This document shows, in pieces, positions 19,183 to 27,773 of a stretch of DNA of 64,000 nucleotides. The DNA comes from Neobacillus drentensis. GTDB taxonomy: Bacteria > Bacillota > Bacilli > Bacillales > Cytobacillaceae. The position numbers and the translations under genes are program-made. The stretch spans positions 5,504,001 to 5,568,000 of the forward strand of contig NZ_CP091110.1 in NCBI RefSeq assembly GCF_021560175.1, written 5' to 3'. The number at the start of each line of letters is the position of its first letter. Within the stretch, counting starts at the first letter, position 1. The notes under the pieces were generated by a model. It made no database searches. It was not told where the DNA came from and worked only from the letters and a program-made list of their open reading frames with translations.

Positions 19183-19835
19183 TTTAGCCACCTATTTTCT
19201 TCAGGAAATTTCAATTCTTTTTTCTTTTGAATCGTATGTTTTGCGACATCTATTTCGAAATTTAACGTATCGATATCATCGGAGATGACTCGGTATAAAT
19301 CCTCTTCCACTACTTTAGATAATTCATTTAATGTTCTTCGAGTTTCAATAAGAGATTGACTGATTTCTCTGTTCTGTTTTGGCTGTGATGAAAGGAAACT
19401 GTATTTTTCGGTGAGCTCAACGAGTGAGTCAAGGTGTGAAAAATAAAATTCCTCTGCTTGATAAAATCGTTTCGGTTCTTTCATCGTCATCTTGTGTATT
19501 TTTTTAGTAATTCGATTTATGTCGATTCGTTGTTTGACGGAGTAAATATCACGAATTTTAAAGATGCTTTTATTTAAGCGTTTGATTTTCTGTTTTGCCT
19601 CTTTTAGGTTTTTCTGAATGTACCGGTATTCCTTCCTTGTCAGCTGATGCTTTTTCAAATAGCCGGTGTTTTGAACTAACGTCAGAATCACATGGGTAAG
19701 CGCCCCGCCAAGAATCGCAAATAAGGTGGAGGACCAGAATGTGAAATCGAGCGGAAAGAAGCAGATTAACCATGTAATAACAGTGACGGGAACGGCCACA
19801 AACGAGCGAATTAGGAATGCAGCAATTGGGTTCAT
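19179..19835 (-). CDS. xpaC: XpaC-family membrane protein
   Basis: A 218-residue protein. Two hydrophobic helices at residues about 5-28 and 31-55 anchor it in the membrane, followed by a long charged coiled coil (KKHQLTRKEYRYIQKNLKEA onward). The family is labelled 5-bromo-4-chloroindolyl phosphate hydrolysis protein after B. subtilis XpaC, but its real activity is unclear. Its stop overlaps yaaN's start, so the two form a coupled operon. Confidence 0.86.
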   Translation of the reverse strand: MNPIAAFLIRSFVAVPVTVITWLICFFPLDFTFWSSTLFAILGGALTHVILTLVQNTGYLKKHQLTRKEYRYIQKNLKEAKQKIKRLNKSIFKIRDIYSVKQRIDINRITKKIHKMTMKEPKRFYQAEEFYFSHLDSLVELTEKYSFLSSQPKQNREISQSLIETRRTLNELSKVVEEDLYRVISDDIDTLNFEIDVAKHTIQKKKELKFPEENRWLK

Positions 19836-20116
19836 ATTGGATCGACTCCTGACTTAATATCCTTTATATAGATACGAAATAAGCAAATAAATGTTTCACA
19901 TCCTTCAAAAACTCTTTGAATTAGAAGAATATGACATTCACTACTTCCACAATACACGAAAAAACTCCTTCCCGCCATAGACCACAAACGGAAATAAATC
20001 TACGACTTAAGACGTATTTATGCTCAAAAAAGTTACATTTTGGGGAGGTGGGAGTGGATGGATGAATGGGGTGGGGAATAGATGGGATTCACCTGTAATC
20101 TGAGTGCTGGTAGTGC

Positions 20117-20133
20117 TAATGGTGACAGGCACC
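20117..20133 (+). repeat. REP-like sequence, copy 2
   Basis: TAATGGTGACAGGCACC, identical to the right arm of copy 1. It is in the 346-bp gap between xpaC and the VOC gene. The rest of that gap, apart from the terminator below, shows nothing recognisable. Confidence 0.8.
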
Positions 20134-20134
20134 A

Positions 20135-20166
20135 AAAACGGCAGAGAGGTTGTCCTCTCTGCCGCT
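20135..20166 (-). terminator. Terminator of VOC gene
   Basis: Arms GGCAGAGAGG and CCTCTCTGCC around a 4-base loop. On the minus strand the stem is followed by TTTTTGG. It is just after the stop at 20182. Confidence 0.85.
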
Positions 20167-20181
20167 TTAACTGACAATCTT

Positions 20182-20568
20182 TTAGCCCTCATACAGTTCA
20201 ATTGGCAATCCATCCGGATCGGCAAAGAAGGTGTATTTTTTGTTAGTGATTGGATCCATTCGGATTGGTTCTACTAAAATATCATGATTCACTAACTCGG
20301 CTACTTCTTTCTCGATATCCTCTACCTCAAAAGCTAAGTGTCTTAACCCAACTGCTTCCGGACGATTCGGCCTTGTTGGCGGGTTTGGAAATGAAAACAG
20401 CTCGATTTGGTATTGTCCTCCGACTTCTAAATCCAGCTTATAGGACTCCCTTTCCTCTCGGTACACTTCTCTTATTGGTGTAAGACCTAAAATTCTTACA
20501 TAAAAATCCTTTGATCTTTGGTAATCGGAACAAATGACAGCCACGTGATGAATCTTCTTTAAATTCAT
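20182..20568 (-). CDS. VOC-family (glyoxalase-like) metalloprotein
   Basis: A 128-residue vicinal-oxygen-chelate protein. It has the paired beta-alpha-beta modules: KKIHHVAVICSDYQRSKDFY (His near residue 7) at the start, VGLRHLAFEVEDIEKEV in the middle and FFADPDGLPIELYEG at the end with the metal-binding Glu near residue 125. It is most like the GloA2/YaeR subgroup. Lone gene with its own terminator. The exact substrate is unknown. Confidence 0.85.
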   Translation of the reverse strand: MNLKKIHHVAVICSDYQRSKDFYVRILGLTPIREVYREERESYKLDLEVGGQYQIELFSFPNPPTRPNRPEAVGLRHLAFEVEDIEKEVAELVNHDILVEPIRMDPITNKKYTFFADPDGLPIELYEG

Positions 20569-20629
20569 ATGTTTTAATCCCCCTTATATAGTTATCACAT
20601 CAAAACTCCTGCCTCCAATTAATAGTATA

Positions 20630-20657
20630 TAAAAAAATGCCCCCATACGTGGAGGCT
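20630..20657 (-). terminator. Terminator after large glycosyltransferase
   Basis: On the minus strand GCCTCC and GGGGGC arms around ACGTAT are followed by T7, about 35 bp past the stop at 20690. Confidence 0.6.
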
Positions 20658-20689
20658 TTACTGAACTATCATATAAACTATGTTTTGAT

Positions 20690-22690
20690 TTACTTACTAT
20701 TAGGAAAGACCTTATTCCATTTCTCATTATCTAGTTCCCAATAAATCATTTTGTTATCATCCATAAACACGATTGTATGTTTTCCGTTCGGAAGTTTACT
20801 TGCCATTAATGGCTCTATATTATCAAGTTGATAGATAGTTGGGCCATACCAAGGGAAGCTATCTTTATTGTTGTTTCGCAGCCAAAATCCAATTCCACCG
20901 GTCTTTAGTTTACAAATTACACCAAATTGACCTGAAATATTTTCAAAAAATATTGGATTTCCGGTAACACCTTCAGCAAACTTCTTACTTTTATTCCATT
21001 TCCCATTAGGATCCTGATAATAGTGGACCAAGGAGGAACCTGACCGAACCACAATCTCTGAATGCCCAAATTTACTTGTAATTGGAAGAGACACTGAATA
21101 ATTATTTGAATTATCTTCATACCATGGGTATTCCCTGCTTTTATACTGTTTTGTATTATGTTCATGTTCCATACTAAGGATTAGCTTCCTGACGGGATCA
21201 GCTTGATCTCGAATTACAGGATGACATAGACAACTATTCTCCGCTTTATTTAGACAGGAAATCATTTCTTCCACTGTAAAATAAGGCCGATATCGTATCA
21301 TCTTTTCGTCCATTTTGTTTGGATAACTTTTTACCCTGACTCCAAGTTCCACCGCCATGTTTACGAAAAATACCTCATCCGTACCAAAAGAAGTCGTTTC
21401 TATTAAAGCAGTTTTTAACTTTTGTTTTCTTTCTGGATCAAGTAATGCTTTCACTACTGGTCTGGAAATTACCTGGCCCACATTGAAAACTCCGTAGAAG
21501 GGTTTGAGATTAAATATTGCTTTCCACCTTTTTTTATCTTTCTTAAGTTCTTTTCCAATATACCAATCTTCTTCAGGAATTCGCAGCTTGACCGCCATAT
21601 AGTCGGCATCTTTCATTTGAGTTTGAATAAATTCCTCATAACCTTTTTTAACGAACAGTGCATCGGAATCGATATTAATAAAATAGTCATACTCAATCCC
21701 CAACTCTTCTAACCATTCCATTACTTCCATAAAATAAATGGTCGTCCATCCCCGCTCTAACTTATGGCTAGATGGACAAACGGGTACACCTAGCCCCTCA
21801 CAAAGAGTTGGATCATTCCCTCCGTTATATAAAACCATTGTACTGTCGGGGCAATAGTATCGGACATTGTCAATTAACTGCTTGACTAATTCTCTATCTT
21901 TATGAACAAGGATGGCAAAACAAATTTTGCTTTTTGGAGATTCTGGTAATATATTTTCATAATTAACTAGTGTATGAACTTGGTCTTCTTCTTGTGTACT
22001 TTTCCGTTCCTCAATAAGTTTCTTCATTTTCTCCTTATTTCCGCTTGCACGTTCATAACGTCCAAGAAGTTTAGCATTTGCTTTACCGTTCGGATTTGAT
22101 TGATAGCTTGAACCCGGGTGCCATAGGTGATAGACTTTCCCCTTCAAATTTATTAGTTTGCCACACATCGTCCGAGCTGCATGGGAAAAAGCATCATCTT
22201 CCCCGCCCCAACCAATAAATCGCTCATCAAAACCTCCGACTGCTTCGAAGTTTTCTCTAGAAATGACAAAGAGTTTTCCAGCAAATCCTTCATAGACCCA
22301 ATTTGATTTATAATATTCTCCAGATTTTACATCTATTGGCCATTTTGGTTTTGTCTTGAGTAATCTCTCCGTACCTTGCACTTCAATATTATAGACTTCT
22401 GTAAAAGGAACAACAAAACCTCCTTTATTGAGTGATTTTATCGCCTCCACAATCAGGTTCGAGTCATAGACCACATCCGCATCCGCTATTACGAAAATAT
22501 CTCTTGTGGCTTTTTTAGCTGCCAGGTTAACAGCCTTAGATTTATTAATTTCCTTACCAGACATTAATCCTAAACATACTTCTGCTTCGGGCATGACACT
22601 AGCATAATACCGTTTAATCCATTCAAACGCCTTTGCTCTTGGGCCATAATCCGATTGGAAAGGAATAATGATTGAAACTTTATCTAACAC
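20690..22690 (-). CDS. Large two-domain glycosyltransferase with C-terminal propeller-like repeats
   Basis: A 666-residue protein. Residues 1-230 form a GT2/galactosyltransferase domain: VSIIIPFQSDYGPR at the start, DIFVIADADVV with the D-x-D metal site, and VGGFDERFIGWGGEDDAFS, the GT7-C signature. Residues about 255-480 form a second GT-A-like domain (KICFAILVHKDRELVKQLI, YFINIDSDALFVKKGYEEF). Residues about 540-666 contain repeats such as SSLVHYYQDPNGKWNKSKKF and HTIVFMDDNKMIYWELDNEK, like PLL-type lectin propeller blades. It starts 27 bp after the broken galU, so both may belong to a surface-glycan unit. Acceptor unknown. Confidence 0.8.
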   Translation of the reverse strand: MLDKVSIIIPFQSDYGPRAKAFEWIKRYYASVMPEAEVCLGLMSGKEINKSKAVNLAAKKATRDIFVIADADVVYDSNLIVEAIKSLNKGGFVVPFTEVYNIEVQGTERLLKTKPKWPIDVKSGEYYKSNWVYEGFAGKLFVISRENFEAVGGFDERFIGWGGEDDAFSHAARTMCGKLINLKGKVYHLWHPGSSYQSNPNGKANAKLLGRYERASGNKEKMKKLIEERKSTQEEDQVHTLVNYENILPESPKSKICFAILVHKDRELVKQLIDNVRYYCPDSTMVLYNGGNDPTLCEGLGVPVCPSSHKLERGWTTIYFMEVMEWLEELGIEYDYFINIDSDALFVKKGYEEFIQTQMKDADYMAVKLRIPEEDWYIGKELKKDKKRWKAIFNLKPFYGVFNVGQVISRPVVKALLDPERKQKLKTALIETTSFGTDEVFFVNMAVELGVRVKSYPNKMDEKMIRYRPYFTVEEMISCLNKAENSCLCHPVIRDQADPVRKLILSMEHEHNTKQYKSREYPWYEDNSNNYSVSLPITSKFGHSEIVVRSGSSLVHYYQDPNGKWNKSKKFAEGVTGNPIFFENISGQFGVICKLKTGGIGFWLRNNNKDSFPWYGPTIYQLDNIEPLMASKLPNGKHTIVFMDDNKMIYWELDNEKWNKVFPNSK

Positions 22691-22717
22691 AATAACGCTC
22701 TCCTTTTCATACGAAAT

Positions 22718-23529
22718 TTAATCGTGTGATAATTTCTCACCCATTATTTTCATAAGTTCTACATATTCCTCAAATTTCCCGATATCATACCGATCCCCAG
22801 ATATGATTTTTCCATAGATTGGTTCTATCCCTAGCAAAATTTTAATGGCATCTGTGAGTTGAAGTTCTCCGTCAACACCTAAATCTAGATTCTCAAGGCA
22901 TTCAAAAATTGTTGGGGTAAAAATGTATCTTCCGATAACAGCTAAATCCGAAGGAGGATTCTGCTTAGGCTTTTCCACTATATTTTTAATTTCAATGAGG
23001 CTGGTATTATTTGCACCTTGTATCACCCCATAATTTTTTAATTGGTCTTGATTTACTTTCTTTAGTCCTAGAACACTACTGTTTGTTTCCTTATATACAT
23101 CTATTAACTGTTTAAGAGCATGGGCTTCATTAGCAATGACAAAATCATCTGGTAATAGGACTCCAAACGGTTCATCTCCTACAAATTCTTTTCCCAGTCG
23201 TATCGCATCACCAAGTCCATTTGCATAGTGTTGTTTTATAAAGCAAATGTCTATTTTTGGTGGTTCTAAGCGCTCAAGCATATACTCTTTATTTTTGCTT
23301 TTTAAAAAAGCCTCTAACTCCACTGAACGATCAAAATAGTCCAAAATAGCATTTTTCGAATTGGAAACGACGATTAATAATTGTTTAATACCTACTTCCA
23401 CTGCCTCCTCAAGATATGATGGATGGCCGGTTTTAAACCTAACGGAAACATTTCTTTGGGTATTGCTTTTGTTATAGGAAGACACCGAGTTCCGTATCCT
23501 GCAGCAGGGATAATTGCCTTTTTCACCAT
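22718..23529 (-). pseudogene. galU: Frameshifted UTP-glucose-1-phosphate uridylyltransferase (GalU/GtaB paralogue)
   Basis: An intact gene would start at ATG 23529 behind GAGGAAAAC and read VKKAIIPAAGYGTRCLPITK then KEMFPLGLKPAIHH, the GalU N-terminus. After that the frame fails near 23411-23416. The downstream frame then reads LEEAVEVGIKQLLIVVSNSK through VEKPKQNPPSDLAVIGRYIF and GVDGELQLTDAI to the end. One base is missing between the HHI and LEEAVE codons. Without it the protein would be about 270 residues. An intact paralogue lies at 28760-29665. A sequencing error cannot be excluded. Confidence 0.85.
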
Positions 23530-23902
23530 AAGTTTTCCTCACCCTATTTGTTTTGTAATTGCGGAAGATATATATCTTTGAAGAAAATTAGATTAATAAT
23601 AATGCTAGCTTTTTATAAATATGTAGCTTGACAGCAAATGGCAACGGCTTGAACACAATCTCACTCAAAAATAAGCAATTACCGTAAGGGAGCACGGGTT
23701 AATTTGTCCCTGTCAAATAACCTCCGACTTGCATGTTCTAAAAATTACTTACTGAACTGCAGATTTGTTAAATAATACGATGACCATTGTACTTAACGAA
23801 TGCCATCAACTTAAAAGTAGTAATGAATGTTATATCCTGATGAATACCCTAATAGAGAATAACATTATGAGAATCCTAACCCACTAGACAAGGGGGAAAA
23901 TA
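23530..23902. other. Intergenic gap between galU remnant and ROK kinase
   Basis: A 373-bp divergent gap. It must hold promoters for both directions, but I see no clear hairpin, riboswitch, repeat or small ORF with a ribosome binding site. The AT content is high. Confidence 0.5.
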
Positions 23903-24811
23903 GTGAATAAATATATTGCTTTTGATATTGGCGGGACACAAGTGAAGCATGGTTTATTGTTAGAGAATGGATCCATTCTTTCCAAGGGAAGCTATGATAC
24001 CCCCTCCACAAGCCTCGAAATGTTTATTGAAAAAATAGTAAATACCGTTAAGTCCTATCCAGAAAATACTAGTGTGAGTGGTGTTGCCATTAGTTTGCCA
24101 GGTTATATCAACCCACATACGGGTTACTCAGAACGAGCAGGAGCTATATCAGTATTAGATGGTCAGAATCTTAAAATATTGTTAGAAACCGCAATTTCAC
24201 TGCCTGTTGAAATTGAAAATGATGGGAACTGTGCTGCTATAGCAGAAAAAATAAGTGGGAACGCAAAAAATTGTACCGATTTTATCTGTGTAACAGTTGG
24301 TACTGGAATCGGTGGAGGGATTTTTATAGATGGGAAACTTGTGCATGGGCACAGTTTTAGAGGCGGTGAATTTGGTTTTATGATTACCGAGTCAACAGAG
24401 AATGTATGGAATAATAATGCTTCTACAACTGCCTTAATAAAGTCCTATAAAAAGCTAAAGGGTATTAATGAAACCAAAAAGGTGGATGGCGAGACCATTT
24501 TCCTTAAAGCCGCTAAAGATTCTTCAGTGAGAAGATTAGTGGAGCGTTGGGTAAAAATCCTTTGTTATGGAATTTATAACCTGGCTGCAACATTAAATCC
24601 ACAAAAAATTTTAATCGGCGGCGGGGTACTCGGCCAAGAAGGTTTAATAAAAATGATTAATAATCAACTTGACCGCCTTTATTGGTGGAAAGATATTAAG
24701 ATTCCCGTCGAAAGTTGTAAACATCAAAATGATGCTGGAATGATTGGAGCTATGTATCATTTTCAACAAAAGCAACAAAGGGAATCTAACACCCGTGAAC
24801 AGGACATTTGA
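23903..24811 (+). CDS. ROK-family sugar kinase
   Basis: A 302-residue kinase, GTG start behind AAGGGGGAA. AFDIGGTQVKHGLL is the N-terminal phosphate-binding motif, ENDGNCAAIAE is the ROK substrate loop with the catalytic Asp near residue 107, and VTVGTGIGGGIFIDGKLVHG is the second phosphate-binding block. The usual ROK zinc-binding Cys cluster is absent: the region after GGEFGFM reads TESTENVWNNNAS. So it may be a metal-independent type. Divergent from the sugar genes to its left; substrate unknown (glucose, mannose or amino sugar). Confidence 0.85.
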   Translation: MNKYIAFDIGGTQVKHGLLLENGSILSKGSYDTPSTSLEMFIEKIVNTVKSYPENTSVSGVAISLPGYINPHTGYSERAGAISVLDGQNLKILLETAISLPVEIENDGNCAAIAEKISGNAKNCTDFICVTVGTGIGGGIFIDGKLVHGHSFRGGEFGFMITESTENVWNNNASTTALIKSYKKLKGINETKKVDGETIFLKAAKDSSVRRLVERWVKILCYGIYNLAATLNPQKILIGGGVLGQEGLIKMINNQLDRLYWWKDIKIPVESCKHQNDAGMIGAMYHFQQKQQRESNTREQDI

Positions 24812-24852
24812 ATAAAGAATTAAGATGTTAAAAGATGATTTCTTTATTGAAT

Positions 24853-25118
24853 GAGGCCACTGAAAAACTTACGTTTTTTATTTCTGTAATCTAAAATGAA
24901 TACAAAAAGGCAATTTTCCGTCTGACATTTAGGCGGAAAATTGCCTTTTTCCTTCTCTTTTTTTATGTGCTTTGTGTTGCATCCACGATAATCTTGATTT
25001 TAGATCACTTGGATACCGCCTAAACACTTGATAATCCTATTATCTAGTAAAAAAGCAGTTGATAGTTCATTTGATAGTTTCAACTGCCTTTTTAAATTTG
25101 GGCTATTTCAGTGGCCTC
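24853..25118. mobile_element. MITE-like element with 13-bp TIRs and 9-bp target duplication
   Basis: The left end reads GAGGCCACTGAAA and the right end is its exact complement, TTTCAGTGGCCTC. The 9-mer TTATTGAAT flanks both sides (24844-24852 and 25119-25127), which is a target-site duplication. The 266-bp interior has no open frame of useful length. It carries two strong hairpins: AAAAAGGCAATTTTCCG with its complement at 24904-24951, and AAAAGCAGTTGA/TCAACTGCCTTTT at about 25050-25093. It is a non-autonomous element; the parent transposon is not in this window. Confidence 0.85.
24904..24951 (+). terminator. Strong hairpin inside the MITE-like element
   Basis: Arms of about 17 bp (AAAAAGGCAATTTTCCG and complement) followed by TTTTTCC. 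It could end transcription of the ROK kinase gene 93 bp upstream, so the element may have donated a terminator. Confidence 0.8.
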
Positions 25119-25307
25119 TTATTGAATAGGGGTCCTCTTTTTTTATATTCCCATTGATAATTAGCTTTTTACCGACCCTCGAAATTAGTTCTTTAGACCT
25201 AAAGAATTTTCATCAAATTTTAATAATTTAACATGAGACAATTTCCCAATCCCTTAACATCGAATATATTGCAGAGTAAATTTTAAAATCAACCAAGAGG
25301 TGATATT

Positions 25308-26702
25308 TTGAAAAAAAGGGCCTTTTTTACGATACCGATTAGTATCCTGCTTATTGCCGTAATTATTGCCTCCTTTTTCCTACTTAATATTCAACCAGCA
25401 GAAGGAAAAATTGCAAAAGCGCAAAAGCTGGCTGAATTCACGAAACCGGCAGTCGTCCGGGTCGTCGATTATGCTGTGGTCAGTTGGCAGTTTACTAACC
25501 CTAATGATCCTGAAGTGATTGCCATACTTGAACAGCTTAACAATCAATCGATAGTGGGCGGATCAGGTTCCGGTGCGATCATAAGCTCTGATGGCTATAT
25601 TGTCACAAATGCCCATGTCGTAGAAGCAACACAAAAGAAAGATGAAGACATTGCCAATGAAGCATTCGAACAGGTCGTCACCACGGTTGCAGATTATTTT
25701 AAAGTGGATTATGAAACTGCCTATAATTATATGGTCAAGTACACCCAATATACGGATATTAAAAGAGTATTAAAGGTGGTTTTACCAGGTGGAGATGTCC
25801 TCGATGGAGAAGTTAAGAGCTACGGCGCCCCTATTAATGAAGGGAAGGACGTCGCTGTTCTAAAAATTGAAGGAAAAAACCTTCCGACTGTACCTCTTGG
25901 AAATTCAGATAATATTCAAAACCAAGATAATATTTGGGTCATCGGTTACCCAGCGGCAGCCGATTCTGACATTCTATCACCCGATTCATCCTTAGTCTCC
26001 TCGATGAACGCCGGTCAAATTTCTGCCACTTCGAAAAAGACAGAACAAGGAAGCCCGGTTATTCAACTTAATGCAGCCGCTACCCACGGAAACAGCGGCG
26101 GACCTGTCATTAATGAAAAAGGGCAGATCATTGGATTATTAACCTTTAGAGGAGATACGGTCAATGGTCAAGAGGTTCAAGGCTTTAATTTTGCGGTACC
26201 GGTCAACACGGTAAAGGAATTTGTGAACCAAGCCGGGGTAAGAAATACGAAGAGCGAAACGGATAAGCTTTATCAGGAAGGCTTGGAATTATACTGGGGC
26301 GGCTATTATAAACATGCTTTAGAAAAATTCGAAGCGGTTCAGCGGATTTATCCAAATCATTCTGAGATCAAACAATATATTGCCAATGCCGAGAAGAAGG
26401 TCGACAGCAGTAAAACGCTATGGTCTGATTACACAACCATATTCTATATCATCGATGGTGTAGCAGGATTGCTCGTCCTCATCCTCTTAGTGTTTACATT
26501 CGCAGGAGGCAATTCCAAAAAATCTGCTGCTGCGATTGCTGCATCAGCACCTTCCACAGAGCCGGCACCATCACCAGCGCCGCAGTCGCCACTGGAAAAC
26601 ACACTACAAGACCTAAATAAGGATGGCAAAATCGACGTCCAAGACATTCTCCTCGCCCTCCAAGAACATCAGAAAAATCAACAGAAAAAAGACGAAGAAT
26701 AG
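25308..26702 (+). CDS. Membrane-anchored HtrA/DegP-like serine protease with dockerin-like tail
   Basis: A 464-residue protein, TTG start behind AGAGGTGAT. One N-terminal membrane helix (about 7-27). Trypsin-like domain about residues 40-305, catalytic triad H103 (VTNAHVV), D181 (GKDVAVLKI) and S263 (THGNSGGPV). A TPR-like stretch follows at about 316-365, then a second membrane helix at about 377-398, a Pro/Ala-rich linker and an EF-hand/dockerin-like DLNKDGKIDVQDI (434-446). There is no PDZ domain, unlike classical HtrA. The protease domain is probably outside the cell; the tail would then be cytosolic. Confidence 0.85.
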   Translation: MKKRAFFTIPISILLIAVIIASFFLLNIQPAEGKIAKAQKLAEFTKPAVVRVVDYAVVSWQFTNPNDPEVIAILEQLNNQSIVGGSGSGAIISSDGYIVTNAHVVEATQKKDEDIANEAFEQVVTTVADYFKVDYETAYNYMVKYTQYTDIKRVLKVVLPGGDVLDGEVKSYGAPINEGKDVAVLKIEGKNLPTVPLGNSDNIQNQDNIWVIGYPAAADSDILSPDSSLVSSMNAGQISATSKKTEQGSPVIQLNAAATHGNSGGPVINEKGQIIGLLTFRGDTVNGQEVQGFNFAVPVNTVKEFVNQAGVRNTKSETDKLYQEGLELYWGGYYKHALEKFEAVQRIYPNHSEIKQYIANAEKKVDSSKTLWSDYTTIFYIIDGVAGLLVLILLVFTFAGGNSKKSAAAIAASAPSTEPAPSPAPQSPLENTLQDLNKDGKIDVQDILLALQEHQKNQQKKDEE

Positions 26703-26703
26703 G

Positions 26704-26720
26704 ATGGTGCCTGTCACCAT
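26704..26720. repeat. REP-like palindrome flanking the RAYT gene (left)
   Basis: ATGGTGCCTGTCACCAT: GGTGCCTGTCACC with flanking AT pairs, 2 bp after the protease stop. It is the inverted counterpart of the copy at 27548-27560 on the other side of the transposase gene. Confidence 0.85.
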
Positions 26721-26728
26721 TTCTAACA

Positions 26729-26757
26729 AGGGTGTAGTGTTATCGCTACACCCTTAT
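26729..26757 (+). terminator. Terminator of the HtrA-like gene
   Basis: Arms AAGGGTGTAG and CTACACCCTT around a short loop, followed by ATTTT. It lies 27 bp after the stop and just beyond the REP-like palindrome. Confidence 0.8.
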
Positions 26758-26885
26758 TTTCCGCTCCTTTGACTCTTTTACAGCAGTATCTGGCTATCCC
26801 ACAATTTTAAACGAGTCATTCCCTACATAGGTGCCCACTTCTACACTCACACGATAACCGTCTATTCCTTTTAAGCCGATACTCG

Positions 26886-27494
26886 TTACTCGAGCCCACA
26901 TCGGAACCATTCCCCTTCCAGCTTTAGAAGTTTGCCGTCTTCCCAGAAAAATTTATCAGTGGTTGAAGCATTCATGTATTGTTGGTAATTTTGCGCTGGG
27001 GGATTGGGAAAGTAAGAAAGAATATGTTTGGGGTCAATGAGTGGATGAACTTCGCCATAAACATAGCTTCGATAGCTGCTCCAGGGATAATCTTCGGGGC
27101 ATGAAACCATCCCGGCCTCTACCGGATTCAGATGGATATATTTACTGACGTCAATCTCATACTCCCGGGAGTTGAGAAGCTCTGCACCATAACGCTTTTC
27201 ATACACATGGCCAGTGAATTGATACTTTTTGTTAAAATATTTCGCGTATTTGGTATTGAGGTTTTTCATAATGATGCTTAGAGGGGTTTCAAGGGTTTCC
27301 AACTGGAGGTGGGTATGGTTGGTCATCAGGCAGTAGGTATGGAGATGAAAGGGGTAACGCACTTGCGTATCTGCGACTAATTCCAGATATCGCTCATAAT
27401 CCTCCTCCTCAAAAAACAGCGAACTCTTCCGGTTTCCTCTGCTCGTCACATGATACTTCGCACCTGCAAACCACAAACGCACACTTCGAACCAA
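26886..27494 (-). CDS. REP-associated tyrosine transposase (RAYT, Y1/TnpA-REP)
   Basis: A 202-residue Y1_Tnp (IS200-like) domain protein. I chose the TTG at 27494, with AGGGAG 8 bp upstream, giving MVRSVRLWFAGAKYHVTSRG as start; GTG 27503 overlaps that site. GAKYHVTSRGNRK is a RAYT block. The HUH metal motif is NHTHL (H60, H62) and the catalytic Tyr is in TKYAKYFNKKY (residues 81-91). The C-terminus has HLNPVEAGMV and DYPWSSYRSY. No IS ends are seen; instead the gene is bracketed by inverted GGTGCCTGTCACC sequences, as expected for a domesticated REP-mobilising enzyme. Confidence 0.9.
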   Translation of the reverse strand: MVRSVRLWFAGAKYHVTSRGNRKSSLFFEEEDYERYLELVADTQVRYPFHLHTYCLMTNHTHLQLETLETPLSIIMKNLNTKYAKYFNKKYQFTGHVYEKRYGAELLNSREYEIDVSKYIHLNPVEAGMVSCPEDYPWSSYRSYVYGEVHPLIDPKHILSYFPNPPAQNYQQYMNASTTDKFFWEDGKLLKLEGEWFRCGLE

Positions 27495-27547
27495 TACAAT
27501 CACTCCCTACTTAATAAATATAAATCCAAGATGAAAATAGTGCTTTC

Positions 27548-27560
27548 GGTGACAGGCACC
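27548..27560. repeat. REP-like palindrome flanking the RAYT gene (right)
   Basis: GGTGACAGGCACC, the complement of the left flank at 26706-26718, 53 bp upstream of the RAYT start. Confidence 0.85.
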
Positions 27561-27773
27561 TTTTCTCTCTTTTCCATTATACAAATATTTCCTATCCAAG
27601 CCTTCTGTTTATTAGGATGGTAACAAAATGTTCAAAGTTGGGTTATCCCATTGTCCGTAAAAGACGGTCAAGCTCGATTTTAACGATAAATGTATAAAAG
27701 GTCCTACGTCATAATATTTATTTATAAGGTAGAGGAAGTTACTCACACTCTTTTCAACAAAGGAGGAATGTCT

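Noticed and set aside
18001..19191. Tellurite-resistance operon
   Set aside because: Only the TelA-like protein with XpaC is present; the pair is a normal housekeeping locus in Bacillus.
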